Source of the DNA: Orobanche coerulescens
Taxonomy: Eukaryota; Streptophyta; Magnoliopsida; Lamiales; Orobanchaceae
Assembly (NCBI GenBank): GCA_033398695.1
Contig: CM065802.1
Span: forward strand, 81,082,096 to 81,146,095
Direction: 5' to 3'
Length of the DNA: 64,000 nt
The notes beneath the pieces are model-generated. The model was not told the origin of the DNA and ran no database searches. It saw only the letters and a list, made by a program, of their open reading frames with translations. Both the position numbers and the translations under genes were made by a program. Shown in pieces: positions 45,228-57,414 of the stretch. Position 1 is the stretch's first letter; each line of letters starts with the position of its first letter.

Positions 45228-46421
45228 CAATGCCACACATCATGGTATCCAATACCCATGTTCTTCAGATGTCTTTCCAAGACGGCCTAAGATAATGGCT
45301 TAGTTAGCGGGTCAGAGACATTGTCTTCTGAGTCTACTCTTTGTAGTGAAACATATCCTTTTTCCACCATCTCTCAAATGATGTGGTATTTTCTCTCTAT
45401 ATGCTTGGTGTTGTGGTAAGCCCTAGGCTCCTTGGCTTGGGCAACAGCTCCATCATTATCATAGAATAGTGATATAGGCAGCTCCGCATTAGGCACCACT
45501 TGAAGTTCTTGCATAAACTTCTGCATCCAAAATGCTTCTTTGCTAGCCTCTGAGGCAGCTTGATACTCTGCTTGGCAGGTGGAATCTGCAGTAGCGGTTT
45601 GCTTGGAGCTTCTCTAGGATACTGCTCCTCCATTGAGAGTAAACAAATACCCAGATGTCGACTTAGAGTCGTCATTGTCTCCTTGAAAATCAGAATCGGT
45701 GAATCCAATCACCCTCAGTTCTCCACCACCGTAAGTAAGAACCAAATCTCTAGTTCTTCTTAAGTACTTAAGAATGTTCTTTACGGCAGTCCAGTGTTCC
45801 CTACCCGGGTTTGCTTGAAATCGGCTTACCATACTCATAACGTAGGCTAAGTCCGGTCTCGTTCACAACATAGCGTACATGAGGCTACCCACTATTGAGG
45901 CATAGGGTACCTTACTCATCTCTCTTGTCTTCCTCACTTTGAGGACACATTTTCGTGGTGAGATGAATTCCATGTCGCATGGGAAGGAACCCTCTTTTAG
46001 ATTCATCCATCTTGAATCTTCTTAGGATTTTATCTATATAGAGGGCTTGGGAAAGTCCTATCATTCTTCGCGGTCTATCTCTGTAAAGACGGATCCCTAT
46101 AATATAGGAAACTTCTCCCAAGTCTTTCGTGGAGAACATTTTAGAAAGCCAAGCTTTCACAGTGCTGAGCATTGCTACGTTATTTCCTATAAGTAGAATA
46201 TCATCTAGACATAGTACTAAGAACGCAATATTGCTCCCACTGACCTTTTTGTAAACACATGGTTCCTCCTCATTTCGTACGAAGTCAAAGTCCTTGACTG
46301 CTTCGTCAAATCGAAGGTTCCAACTCCGAGAAGCTTGCTTCAGCCCATAAATGGCTCGTTGCAGCTTACACACCTTATCAAACCTTCGAAGTGGAGGTTA
46401 TGTTACAAAAGGTTCAGTTCC
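45228..46421 (-). pseudogene. Copia reverse transcriptase (N-terminal part deleted) and RNase H, right copy
   Basis: The frame starts abruptly at KLQRAIYGLKQASRSW, so the first RT palm motif with its catalytic Asp is deleted relative to the family. LCLDDILLIGN keeps the second Asp pair. YIIGIRLYRD and the connection follow to 45912. After a frameshift, RNase H is readable (VGFTDSDFQGDNDDSKSTSG-like at about 45650-45720), then the C-terminal region up to about 45260. At least two further frameshifts occur. Non-functional. Confidence 0.88.
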
Positions 46422-47682
46422 TTATCCCTGATTAGATGTCTCTTTAGGACCTTCATTATGCTCTTCCAAAGAGATATTTCTACCTGAGCCACCTTCCTGA
46501 ATGAATTCATCCTCAAGGAAGTGCGCTTGTAATGCCACAAAGACCCTATGGTCTTCTGGCATGTAGAATTGATAACCCATCGAGTCCTCTGGGTATCCAA
46601 TGAAACGTCCTTTGATGGACCTCGCTTCCAGTTTGTCCACCTTAGCTTTCTTGACATAGGCTGGATATCCCCAAATCCTTATGTGATTCAGGCTTGGTTT
46701 CTTACCATTCCACATCTCATGCGGAGTGATAGGAACGGATTTGGAAGGACATCTATTAAGGATATAGGCAGCGGTTAGTAAGGTATACCCCCACAGGTAA
46801 ATAGGTAAATCAGTGTAATTTAACATAGAGCGAACCATGTCCAACAAAGTTCGATTTCTCCTTTCTGAAAGACCATTTAACTGTGGGGTTCCTGGCGGCA
46901 TCAATTGTGAAACTATTCCATGTTCCTTAAGGAACTCATCAAACTCTGTGCTCATATATTTGCCACCTCGGTCCGACCGAAGTGCTTTGATATGACATCC
47001 AGTCTGTTTTTCAACTAGGGCCTTAAATTCTTTGAATTTAGTAAAGGCTTCGGATTTATGTTTCATTAAGTACACAATCTCATACCTGGTATGATCATTT
47101 GTGAACGTTATCAAATATTGATATCCGTCTCGGGCCACTTCTAGAGCACCACAAACGTCGGTATGTACCAATCCAAGTTTATCGGCAGCCCTTTCAAAAG
47201 TCCCTGTGAAGGGGGACTTAGTCATTTTGCCTCTAAGGCAATATTCACAAGTTGGATAGGGTTCTACACCCAATGGACTTAAAAAGTCCATCTTTCTCCA
47301 TTTTATGAACCTTGGTCTGACCAACATGACCAAGTCTAAAGTGCCATTTAAGAGCTTGATTAGTATCTTGCCTACCACATTTCCTAGTTATAGTGTTCAC
47401 TGCTGTTTTATTTTGCATGTTCAGATGATATAAACCATTCAACAATGTAGTTGTGCCAACCAATTTATTTCGAAAATAAATTTTACAACTACCATTTCCA
47501 ATGAAGAAACAAAATCCTTTCCGGTCCAAGACTGGAATGGATACAATGTTTTTATGCCCCCTGGGCAAAACAAGTACTTCATCTAATGTCAAAATAAAAC
47601 CGGATTCTAAACCCAGTAGGATTGATCCAATATCGGTTGCCTCGAAACTTTGTCTGCTTCCGACAGTGATCATTATTTCCAA
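46422..47682 (-). pseudogene. Copia pre-integrase domain and integrase, right copy
   Basis: The pre-integrase zinc region (WHFRLGHVG, CEYCLRGK) is split by a frameshift at about 47260-47370. The integrase core retains HTDVCG, LRSDRGG and GLSERRNRT, the positions of the catalytic Asp, Asp and Glu in the family, followed by ILNRCPSKSV and WNGKKPSLNHIRIWG. The long frame ends at 46422, where the sequence joins RT after a deletion. Best-preserved part of the copia element. Confidence 0.92.
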
Positions 47683-48640
47683 GCTTCAAGTTTTCTACTT
47701 CGTTCCAGATCCTGATTCATAGTACAAATGTGAGAAGTGGCACCTGAATCCAGAATCCATGAAGCAGAATATACAGTAGTGGAACAATTTGTTTCAAAAA
47801 TAAAAAGTTCCGTACCTGATGCGCCATTAATCTTAGGACAAGTCCTTCGCCAGTGACCCAGCTCACCGCATTCAAGGCATTTGTCCGTAGGTTTTGGACC
47901 GTCTACCTTTTGAACCTTTTGGGCCTTGCCCTTTCCTTTCTGTACCCCTTTCTTGGGTTTGTACTGCTCGTAGGTCTTTTTCTTCTTGTTCTTGGACCTC
48001 CGAGGCCCAGAAGAAATCACAAGATCAACCTCTCTCGGTTTAGTCTTCATGTTAGACTGCGCCGTCACCAGTTTATTCATTAGCCCAGCTAATGTGCATG
48101 TAATTTCGTTACAGTTGAAATTTATTACAAACTGCATGAAAGAGTCAGGGAGAGATTGAAGGATGAGATCAATTTCAAGGGATAAATCCATATTAAAGTT
48201 GAGCACCTCGAGCCTCTCAATCATAGAGATCATCTTGAGGACGTGGTCTCCCACTTTCTCTCCTTCTTCATCCTAGAACTGAACAACTGCTTTGATATCT
48301 CATATCTAGCAGTCCTACTGTGCTCTCCATAAAGTTCAGTCAAGTGTGCGAGAATCTGCCTAGCAGAAGTTATTTTCTCGTGCGCTCTCTGCAGCTCATT
48401 TGTCATTGAGCCCATCATAAAGCCACGGACTAGCACGTCATCCTTGACCCATTTTTCATAGACGTCAATATCTTCCTGATTACCCCTGGTTCGGATTGGA
48501 GTCGGTGGAATGTACGCCTCCAAGACGTATCCCAGAAACTCCATACTGAGTTCAATCATCAGATTCTGCAACCAGTCAACAAAATTGGGTCCAGTTAGGA
48601 AATTCTTTTCAAGTTGTATTGCAAGTGGGTTTTTAGCCAT
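47673..48640 (-). pseudogene. Copia gag and protease, right copy
   Basis: Starts at the ATG at 48640 (MAKNPLAIQLEKN). The capsid region is followed by a frameshift near 48240, a basic linker (SKNKKKKTYEQYKPKKG), the CCHC knuckle CLECGELGHWRRTC, and protease WILDSGATSHIC. A frame change at about 47680 separates it from the pre-integrase region. Confidence 0.92.
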
Positions 48641-50271
48641 TTTTAGAGAGATTCAGTTTCATTTTCTGCAAAGATTTAGACAAAATTCAATTAGTGACTT
48701 GTTTAATTATGATCCGAGTAAAGAATTTAAGGGCTTTCTTTATTCATAACTCGGCTCTCACTATTTTATCGGCATTTACATACTCCCATGTTAAATCTGG
48801 AAGTCTTGGGTGAGTTCATAGTGGTGATCGATTTCTTTATAAAGTTTAATAGAGGGCAACCCATACGGTTTCTATTCTATTATTCTTTATAAAGTGGTGT
48901 CTAATACCAACCCATTTAATGGATGATTCGATCTTCTTTTACCCCTAGTTCACTTGCCCTCAACCCATTCGGTTTCTATGGCTCGCTGAACTATCTAAGT
49001 TTAAACCGTCAACTCCTATTAGTCTGACAATTGAATCTTACCCGGCAACCCATACGGTTTATAGGGGTTTGATTTGTCACAACCAAAGGCATCTAATGCA
49101 CTCTAGGAATTTATCAACTTTCCCCAAAAATATTACCCCGACATATTCGGAAGAATAATATTCCGGTTTAGATTTCAATTTTCCATGAGTTTGACGGAGG
49201 GTAGGAAACCTCGTAACCATTATAACTTAGTGTGTTTGTAGTCGGGAGAATTTCGCGATTAATGTTACACTTTGCACATTAATTCATTTATACGCGCGTT
49301 TGTTGGTTTGTCAATCATTCAAAATGAAAAACAGAACACAGTAACCTAGTTACTACTAACATATAGCTCACGGACATAATTCCTAAGTACTGGGCCAAGC
49401 GAATGACCCAATAAATAAAAACACAGTCTTCGAATCTTCGTCTTCTCGGTCGGTTGTCTTCGGTCTTCGTCATACCCAAAATAATAATTACATCATTGAA
49501 AAATTGCATCCTATACAAATTTTTCTAGTAAATATAAATAGGCTTAAAACGGCCTTTACAACCCAATCGAATCGAACAAATCAAAAACTAAGTCCACGAG
49601 CTATATCACCATCACATAAGGATTCCATACAACATGTAATGGCAACGAAATTAAACAATTAATTTTAATATAAATTAATCTAATTAATCTATAAATTAAT
49701 CTATTCAATTTCTACTATATTAATCCAATTAATATAAAGTGGCATTAAAATTAAATAATCAATTAATATGTTAATCCAATCAATATAAAATTAATCTATT
49801 CAATTTTAATGGTATTAATCCAATTAATACTAATAATCGTCATTTAAATTCATTCGAAGTAATCCTACAAAATAATATTTTTGTTTAATTTATTTCCTTA
49901 ACTAAAAAAATATTCCAAATATTAATTTAGTCAAATTAAAATCCAATTTAAATTTTGGGAAATAATTACAACAAAATATAAACTTAAAAGCGAGTCCTGA
50001 CAATCCGATTTTAGGCCCACCCATGCCCGATTCAAAATCCGCCAAAAACCGAGGGTCGCCTGGCGAGCCATGCTCGATGCACTGGCAAAGGCGGCCCGAG
50101 ATCTTTGCGGCAACAACAACCCGTTTCATCGTTTTATGGCTCGTTTCCAAAAACGTGATGCTACAACGAACAATTTAAAATCTACGATTATTCCAAACAT
50201 GATTCTAAATCATAATCATCATCCAAAAGCATTCAAAATGCACAAATAATCGTATATACGGAAACATTGAC
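48641..50271 (-). other. Copia 5' leader, right copy
   Basis: Same organisation as 41633-43350, but the GC-rich block is shorter (about 50015-50130) and has lost the 16-bp palindrome. The primer site GTGGTATCGGAGCGAG (minus) lies at 50272-50287. Confidence 0.75.
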
Positions 50272-50287
50272 CTCGCTCCGATACCAC

Positions 50288-52158
50288 CGTTGGGATTCCG
50301 AAAACAAAACGAAATACGCAGCGGAAAATAAAAACGGATCCCAAACAGGATCGATCAAGTAACGTATATACGAAAATATAAATACGAAGATAAAGATCAT
50401 ACCCTTGAAGTCTTTGAAATAATTCTTCGTAAAATTGATGATGATCACGAATCCCGTCCCGAACACGAAATTCCTTCGTTCCAAGCACCGAAATATAGGA
50501 AGCCTCTACTTCACATGTGTCGGAAGTTGCCCGAAAAAATTCGATAGTAATCCATTCTCCAAGAACACGGCTAGGAATTACTATAGGAATTTATATCTCT
50601 CTTTTATTTCTTATTTTTTCTCAACTCAAAGTGAAAGAAAATAAGATGGATAAAATTCTCCCTCCACTCTCAAACTCACGGCAGTGGTCTTCATCTCTAA
50701 AGTGAAGGAGTGTTTTTTTTTTAAGTTAAGAGTTAGACTTGTCATCTATTAATCACAAAATGATAACAATAATGTGATATATTATATCACCAATTATCAC
50801 CTTAATCATGACATGATAACATGCATGATGTTATTAAAAAATATCAAGACATGTGTAAAGGAGGGAGGGGGCGGCCCATAGGAAGTTTCCTAGAAAACGA
50901 GCCAAGCCACTCGGCTCGTATACCGGGCGATCGTCAAACGACTCCGTTAAATACACTACGTTTATTTACCAATGTATTTATATAAACTAATTAATCTAAT
51001 TAATTAATTATATCAAATACAAATATATTTCTCTAAGAAATATAATTTATGAATTAAATTAATTACCCGATAACTTAATTTTAATTCATAAGACCGCTAT
51101 TTATGATTTATCCAATAAATAATAATTAGATATCCAACATCTAATATAATTAGAGAGATAACAAATTCACATTTATCCATCAAGGCTCCTGATGCGCGAC
51201 TCCGTAGGTCCGTCTCAGCCGGCATTGGGAGGAACCAATGAGTGCGGGCAGCACTTCGCCAGACTAGCGAGCCGCACTGTAAACCCCGACTGAGAACGAA
51301 TGAAGGGATCATTCCAGAACCATTATGTCGTGAATACTATATACGTATAGACCCTTCATCAGATGTCCCGGTCAAGTCTTCGGGTCATGGTAAAGTCAAA
51401 CCCTACTGTTGACTAAACTCTATACATGTGTTAATGCAAATCAAGACCGACTGATTAATAGTGTATCTAATACGACTATATCAGAATGCTTTGGCCAAAG
51501 ACTTATGATCTTATTTGCCATTAACCATATAGGACATTCGCCTGCTCACTAACAGGAGATAGAATCCTTTCTTGGCATACAGTAAAGACTGCTACCTGCC
51601 CGTATAGTCCGCACTTCAAGGTCGACTTAGCAATTAAGCAAATGAGTCTAACTACTCTAATGACAAACTAAACGTCACAGGCACATCTTCTACTGAACCC
51701 TCAAGTCAAAGGTCCACGTATACTATCACAACCTTTCGATTCGTCATCGACTCTCCGAGAGTGAATACCGTGTGATCAATCGAGTATGAGTCGTGTTCGA
51801 GTATACCGCCCCACCAATATACTTATAACTATGCTATCAAGACATGCACACGTCCCAAGATCGCTATACAAGTCGTATTAAAACTTAATGCCCATTTTAA
51901 GTTTATTGACTTGCGAACAATTTATGTAAATAAACTTTAAACACTTCCAGTGCATTTTCTCTTATCCCATAATGAGAATGGAATGTTCGATTTATTTACA
52001 TGGACTTCACTTCAATGTTTACCAAGTCAAGAATGCAATTGAAATACAATAAACAGTGAATGAATCGTATTGCCTTTTTATTAATTATTCCATAATTACA
52101 AGTACAATGCCCTTACTCTCTCATCCCCTGAGTGGCATTCGAGGGCATATTCCTAACA
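50288..52158 (-). repeat. Copia 5' LTR of right copy (about 1.87 kb)
   Basis: Near-identical to 43367-45211; one terminal base has changed (inner end ends CG instead of CA on the minus strand). Element G LTR sequence resumes at 52159. Confidence 0.9.
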
Positions 52159-52208
52159 CATACTTGTTAGTATGGGTCGGGCATGACCGTAAGGTTATCC
52201 AATCTGGG
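52159..52208 (+). repeat. Element G 5' LTR, part 2 (50 bp between H and I)
   Basis: Short host fragment ending in CTGGG (52204-52208), the left target duplication of element I; it continues at 60607. Confidence 0.8.
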
Positions 52209-55200
52209 TGTAACACCCCCAAATCCTATTGGGTTATTACAGTGCCGTGGACCCCACGCCAGGAGATCCACCAGGCGAACATGACTAAAATACATTAAAT
52301 TAAATAACAAGGGAAAATCATAGTCCCTACCATGATATCCGACACAATATTCCGATAAGGAATTTCAACAACAACGATGGGCCTACATGGCCAAAAATAA
52401 AATACAACAACATTCACGAGCATCTGCTCGGGTAATACATAATGACAATGGTAATGATCAAGAACACTCCAACCGATCGACCAACATGAACAACTCGGAC
52501 TAGTATCGCTCGAATGCCTCGCCGCCATCATCATGCCCGTGTCTCAACTCTCTCCTCGCAAGCACCTAAAACATGAAAACATGTTTCGCCCCCATTCGAT
52601 CATCCGATAATGAATATCAAATACATGTATAACATGATATGCATCCAAAAGCGAGAATGAAACGGCATAATGATAATAATAATACGAGATGCTCACAAAC
52701 CAATGTAAGAACCGAGCATTCGTGAAATACTCGCCCTCGGCATACTATTAATACTGCTCAATGTGTTAGAACATAAGTGCCCAACGGCGAATCATAATCA
52801 CAGAGTACCACAATGAATTACACGACATGAACCAAACCAATCAATTATTTATGAATCACAATGCCCGAAGGCTCCAATGAAATTACCAAGACAATCACAA
52901 AGGCACGAAAGCCACTCGGAAGCCGCCAAATATCACAATCACATGAAGCCAAAATAGCCCGTTATCGATTAGGGCCGGCCACGCACGGCCGTATCACCAT
53001 TAGGGCCGAAGCCACGGCACGAAGCCATATCACAATTAGGGCCGAAGCCACGGCACGAAGCCGTATCACAATTAGGGCTGAAGCCACGGCAAGAAGCCGT
53101 ATCACAATTAGGGCCGAAGCCACGGCACGAAGCCGTATCACAATTAGGGTCGAAGCCACGGCACGAAGCCGTATCACAATTAGGGCCGAATCCACGGCAC
53201 GAAGACGTATCACAATTAGGGCCGAAGCCACAGCACGAAGCCGTATCACAATTAGACCATCTAATGGCCGAGACTAGCCTCCAAACATAATTAATCACAA
53301 ACGGCAATGATCCCAAGATTACCGAATTCACGAGAATGATAGTGTGCTGCCTTGAGTCGGCCAACACGACAACAATGACTCATGGATGGGTACCGTCCTT
53401 GGCGGTCCCAATTCAATACCTCGATTACCTTAGAATGGTCAATCGATAACAACGACACAACGGATGGGAACTATCCTCGATAGCCCCAATTCAATACCTC
53501 GATGGCCTTAGAATGGCCAACAGATAACAATGATGCAGCGGATGATTCAATACCTCGATTGCCTTAAAACGGCCGATCGATAACAATGATACAACGAATG
53601 ATTGAGCACCTCGATTGCCTTAGGACGGCTAATCGATGACAATGATACGATGAATGATTGAACACTTCGATTTGCCTGAGAACGGCCAATCGATAACAAT
53701 GATACGAAGGATGCCTCGGCACCTTTAATCGGTTACCGACAACGAAGAAGAGAAATAATTACGTCAACGCCTTTAATCGGCCAAAACAACTTCAAGAACA
53801 AAACTCCAACATTAATAGCAATGATTACAACGACGTCTTAAATCGACATTAATATCAACAATAACGATCGATACATCGATACCGCGAACCGGTGATCGAT
53901 AATAACATTAACAATGAGTATCACAATGCCTTGAACCGGCCATTAACGAACAATAAAAACATTTGGCATAATTGCCGAAAGGTATCGTATCGAACGATCT
54001 CTTAATATCAATGAATTCATGAAGAGACTAAGTCTCGGAATGATACAACACATTCATACACATATATGATAACATTAATCTCATTGACTAGTACAAGTAT
54101 AAAACTTGCCTCAACCGAAGGCGATGAATTCCTTCCACGAACAACGAACGGCGTCCTCCGATAAACACAAGTACTAGAACCACCTTGAATGAAATACAAT
54201 TCATTCAATAACACAATATCAATCGAAATCATCATAACGACCGAAAGAAACTCTTTGAGGCATTTAATCGAACACTAAATGTTCAAAGTTCCTCAAGAGC
54301 CTAAGAATCATCAATCGGGTTGAACAGATCGAAAATATGGATATACAATCCATAGAACACGATTAACAATGTTTACTAACATCAACCGATTCATTAAATT
54401 CGGACGAACAATGAAAATCAAGAAGAAATCTCGAAAAATCAAATTTTAGGAGATTTCAAGAAATTACCTCGATCCGACGAAGAACAATGATTTGATGTTG
54501 ATATAATCGATAAGGATCCTCAAAAACGCTTAGAAATCGAGTGGAATCGACCAAAACTCCATTTCGATTTTTCCGTCGCCCGCACTTGGGTGAAGAAATG
54601 ATGAAAAATGAGGGTTTGGCCGTCCACACTATATATGGCGAAGATTCTGGCCAGTAACGGCGAGGACTTACGGCCATGTAGCATTCGTCAAAACCACTTG
54701 ACCCAATGATCGCTTACTAGAATCGACAAGGACTTACGGCCAGTAACTTCAAGGCCTGCAACCGTGAGTCCTTCTGGCCAGAAGCATTCATCGAAGTGCA
54801 CAGCACCGTCTGGCCAGTAACTCTCGGCCCTTACGGCCATCGCATTCGTCAAGCCATGCTGCCAGCACGTCTGGCCAGAATCGCACCTTACGGCCGTAAC
54901 TCGGCGAGCCGAGGCCGACTCCGTGTGGCCACTCCGACGGCCCGACGACCCCGAAACCCGAACCTGAATACGAATCGAAGATATGGTTACGACGTACTCG
55001 CAAAGACGCATCCAAGCGTTAAGAGAACACACGATTCAGACCACCCGAAGGCTCGAAATTCGACTACCGAAAGTAATTACCCCAAACTTTGGGAAATTAT
55101 GAAAATGGCCCAAAACGTCTGAAATACACGATACGCGATCGAAACACCAAGCCAAAGCTCGCAACACGAATAATAACATTAAATGAACTTACGAGAAACT

Positions 55201-55421
55201 CGAAACAACAGTTTTGGATGAGATTCGCAAGAATCGAACTCAAGTGCGGAAAAGCCGTTTAAGAATACGGATCTCAACAAAACGATACCGAAACGAACTC
55301 GGATGACTAAAAGTTCAGAATTAATCATTCCCAGAATGATGATACGGTCATGAGCGAGTCGTCAAAACAGACTTCCGCCAAAAATGAAAATTATCGGAAA
55401 ATCGAAATTGCGGATATTACA
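52209..55421 (-). repeat. Element I 3' LTR (about 3.21 kb)
   Basis: On the minus strand the first 950 bases (55421 down to about 54466) follow D: GGCGGAAGTC, degraded TTACGGCC units, leader and CGAG|GTAATT. From about 54235 onward they follow B: AATTGTATTTCATTCAAGG, TGAG|GCAAGT and the B terminal sequence. Confidence 0.9.
52970..53256 (-). repeat. 36-bp minisatellite in I 3' LTR (eight copies)
   Basis: Unit of GCCGAAGCCACGGCACGAAG plus CCGTATCACAATTAGG. Because 36 is a multiple of three, it creates repetitive open frames on both strands that are not genes. The 5' LTR has about seven copies with many small deletions (58180-58410). Confidence 0.92.
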
Positions 55422-55457
55422 TACTACCCCCCTTAAAATAAGTTTCGTCCCGAAACT
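55422..55457 (-). other. Hairpin plus polypurine tract of element I
   Basis: Minus strand: GTTTCGGGACGAAAC, a spacer, then AAGGGGGGTAGTA up to the 3' LTR. Confidence 0.88.
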
Positions 55458-55759
55458 TAAAACAAGCAGGGAGAAGCAATATCCCGCCAGGAAAAATCAA
55501 CGAGATACACACGAACAAGAATGATTACAATGAATGATAATGAATCGAAATCCAACAAGGATCAAGAATGACGCACTGGGGTGAAATGATAACGCAATGA
55601 GTGATAGCTCAAATGAAATGATTGGAACCATTGTTCCCCGTGAAGGGAATGATTAGTTTGATAATTATAAGTCTCAACGTGATTGATATATGATGAATGA
55701 ATTATACGAATGAATGAACGACGATGAAATGAATGATTATAATATTACCGAGCAAGAAT

Positions 55760-55930
55760 TAACTTGCTCAAAACCGGTGATAAATGTCCTATTGTATCAC
55801 AGTTAAAGCAAACAACAGTCGAACTAACTCGTAAATGCGAGATGAAGATGCTCTCCCACGAAGACGACTAGAAAACGATCTCTTGGACGTCGAGTCCGAT
55901 GTCCCTCCGATGCCTCTTTCCATACCGAGG
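55760..55930 (-). pseudogene. Gag tail remnant in element I
   Basis: A minus-strand segment related to the end of B's gag (TSKRSF, SRLR, then CFNCD and GH of a zinc knuckle) with frame breaks. The capsid part is missing. Confidence 0.65.
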
Positions 55931-56169
55931 CGGAAAGTCACATGATAATTACGAGATCCGTATGAAGATCGCATTATGATTACGAGACGAAATGATAACA
56001 ATGAGCATACACGCTCTAACACAATGAATGCATTAATAATGCAATGAAATGATCGTCGACATGGCCTAATATGATAAGATCGCATGAAAGATTAAGTGAG
56101 GTGACAAGACTATCGATGAAATTCTGAAATGATTACCTTAAACAAGTTAACAAGGTTGAAAATTTGATT

Positions 56170-57003
56170 CACAAGATCAACAATCAACCGTGAGATGGAT
56201 CGATGATTAATGAATTAATCGAACAATGAGATTAGTGAGTGATCATGAATTAACCGAGCGATGAGATTGATCGAGTGATGAATGAATTAACTGAGCTATT
56301 ATATTGACTAATTGATGAATGAATTAATCAACAATGAGATTAATCGAGTGATGAATGAATTGGTGAGCAATGAGATTGGTGAGTGATGAACGAATTGATC
56401 AACAGTGAGATTGATCGAGTGATGAATGAATTAATCGAACAATGAGATTAATCGAGTGATGAATGAATTAAGCGAGCAATGAGATTGGTGAGTGATGAAT
56501 GAATTGATCAACAATGAGATTGGTCGAGTGATTAATGAATTAATCTGAACAATGAGATTGACTAAGTGATGAAGGAATTAACTGAGTGATGAATGAATTA
56601 ACTGAGCAATGATATTGACTGGGTGATGAATGAATTAACCGAGTGATGAATGAATTAACTGAGTGATGAATGAATTAATTGAGTGATGAATGAATTAACT
56701 GAGTGATGAATGATATTGACTGAGTGATGAATGAATTAACTGAGTGATGAATGATATTGACTGAGTGATGAATGAATTAACTGAGTGATGAATGAATTAA
56801 CTGAGTGATGAATGAATTAACTGAGTGATGAATGAATTAACTGAGTGATGAATGATATTAACTGAGTGATGAATGAATTAACTGAGTGATGAATGAATTA
56901 ACTGAGTGATGAATGATATTGACTGAGTGATGAATGAATTAACTGAGTGATGAATGAATTAACTGAGTGATGAATGATATTGACTGAGTGATGAATGAAT
57001 TAA
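56170..57003 (-). repeat. 20-bp tandem array in I internal region
   Basis: About 40 copies of GAGTGATGAATGAATTAACT with variants such as GATATTGACT. More uniform toward 56600-57003 than toward 56170, suggesting recent expansion near the primer-site end. Confidence 0.92.
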
Positions 57004-57397
57004 CTAAGATCAAAATGATGATTGAGGATTATTAACTGATGAAGGAGTTGATCCTTAACGCTTACACAAGTCACCCGTGCTCCAAAACAATTAGTCATGA
57101 ATCAATCATAACACTAATATCACATATAGGTTTCAACAAAGCATGAATAATTAATGACATGATGAATGTATGAACATAAAGAGAATCGAGTCCTTACACA
57201 GGTCATACGAAGCTTCGAGGTCTCACGATACCAGTCCCAATCGATTTACGACTCGATGAATGAATGACTCGTGCAGTCGTACTAATATTACGACTCACAA
57301 AACCCGACTGTCCAGATTGTCATAACCTGACAGTCCCACTACTACCGCATCGGTAGAGCCACATAACTCACATATCAGGGTATCTCACAACCCAAAA

Positions 57398-57409
57398 GCT
57401 CTGATACCA
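57398..57409 (-). other. Primer binding site (tRNA-iMet) of element I
   Basis: GCTCTGATACCA on the plus strand, i.e. TGGTATCAGAGC on the element strand. Confidence 0.9.
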
Positions 57410-57414
57410 TCTTC

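Larger units (their letters stand above)
40472..52158 (-). mobile_element. Element H: tandem Ty1/copia retrotransposon, two internal regions sharing one LTR, left copy truncated
   Basis: From right to left: LTR (50288-52158), internal region with gag-pol remnants (45212-50287), middle LTR (43367-45211), then a second internal region beginning with its own primer site and ending in protease at 40472. The middle LTR has a polypurine tract on one side and a primer site on the other, so it serves both copies, as expected after unequal recombination. The left half of the left copy and some flanking G LTR are lost; the break shares AATAAATTTT with the intact copy. Confidence 0.88.

Noticed and set aside
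52861..53277. 138-codon open frame with a 12-residue repeat (RITIRAEATA-like), and its mirror frames on the minus strand
   Set aside because: Produced by the 36-bp minisatellite, whose length is a multiple of three; lies within an LTR and lacks any domain.
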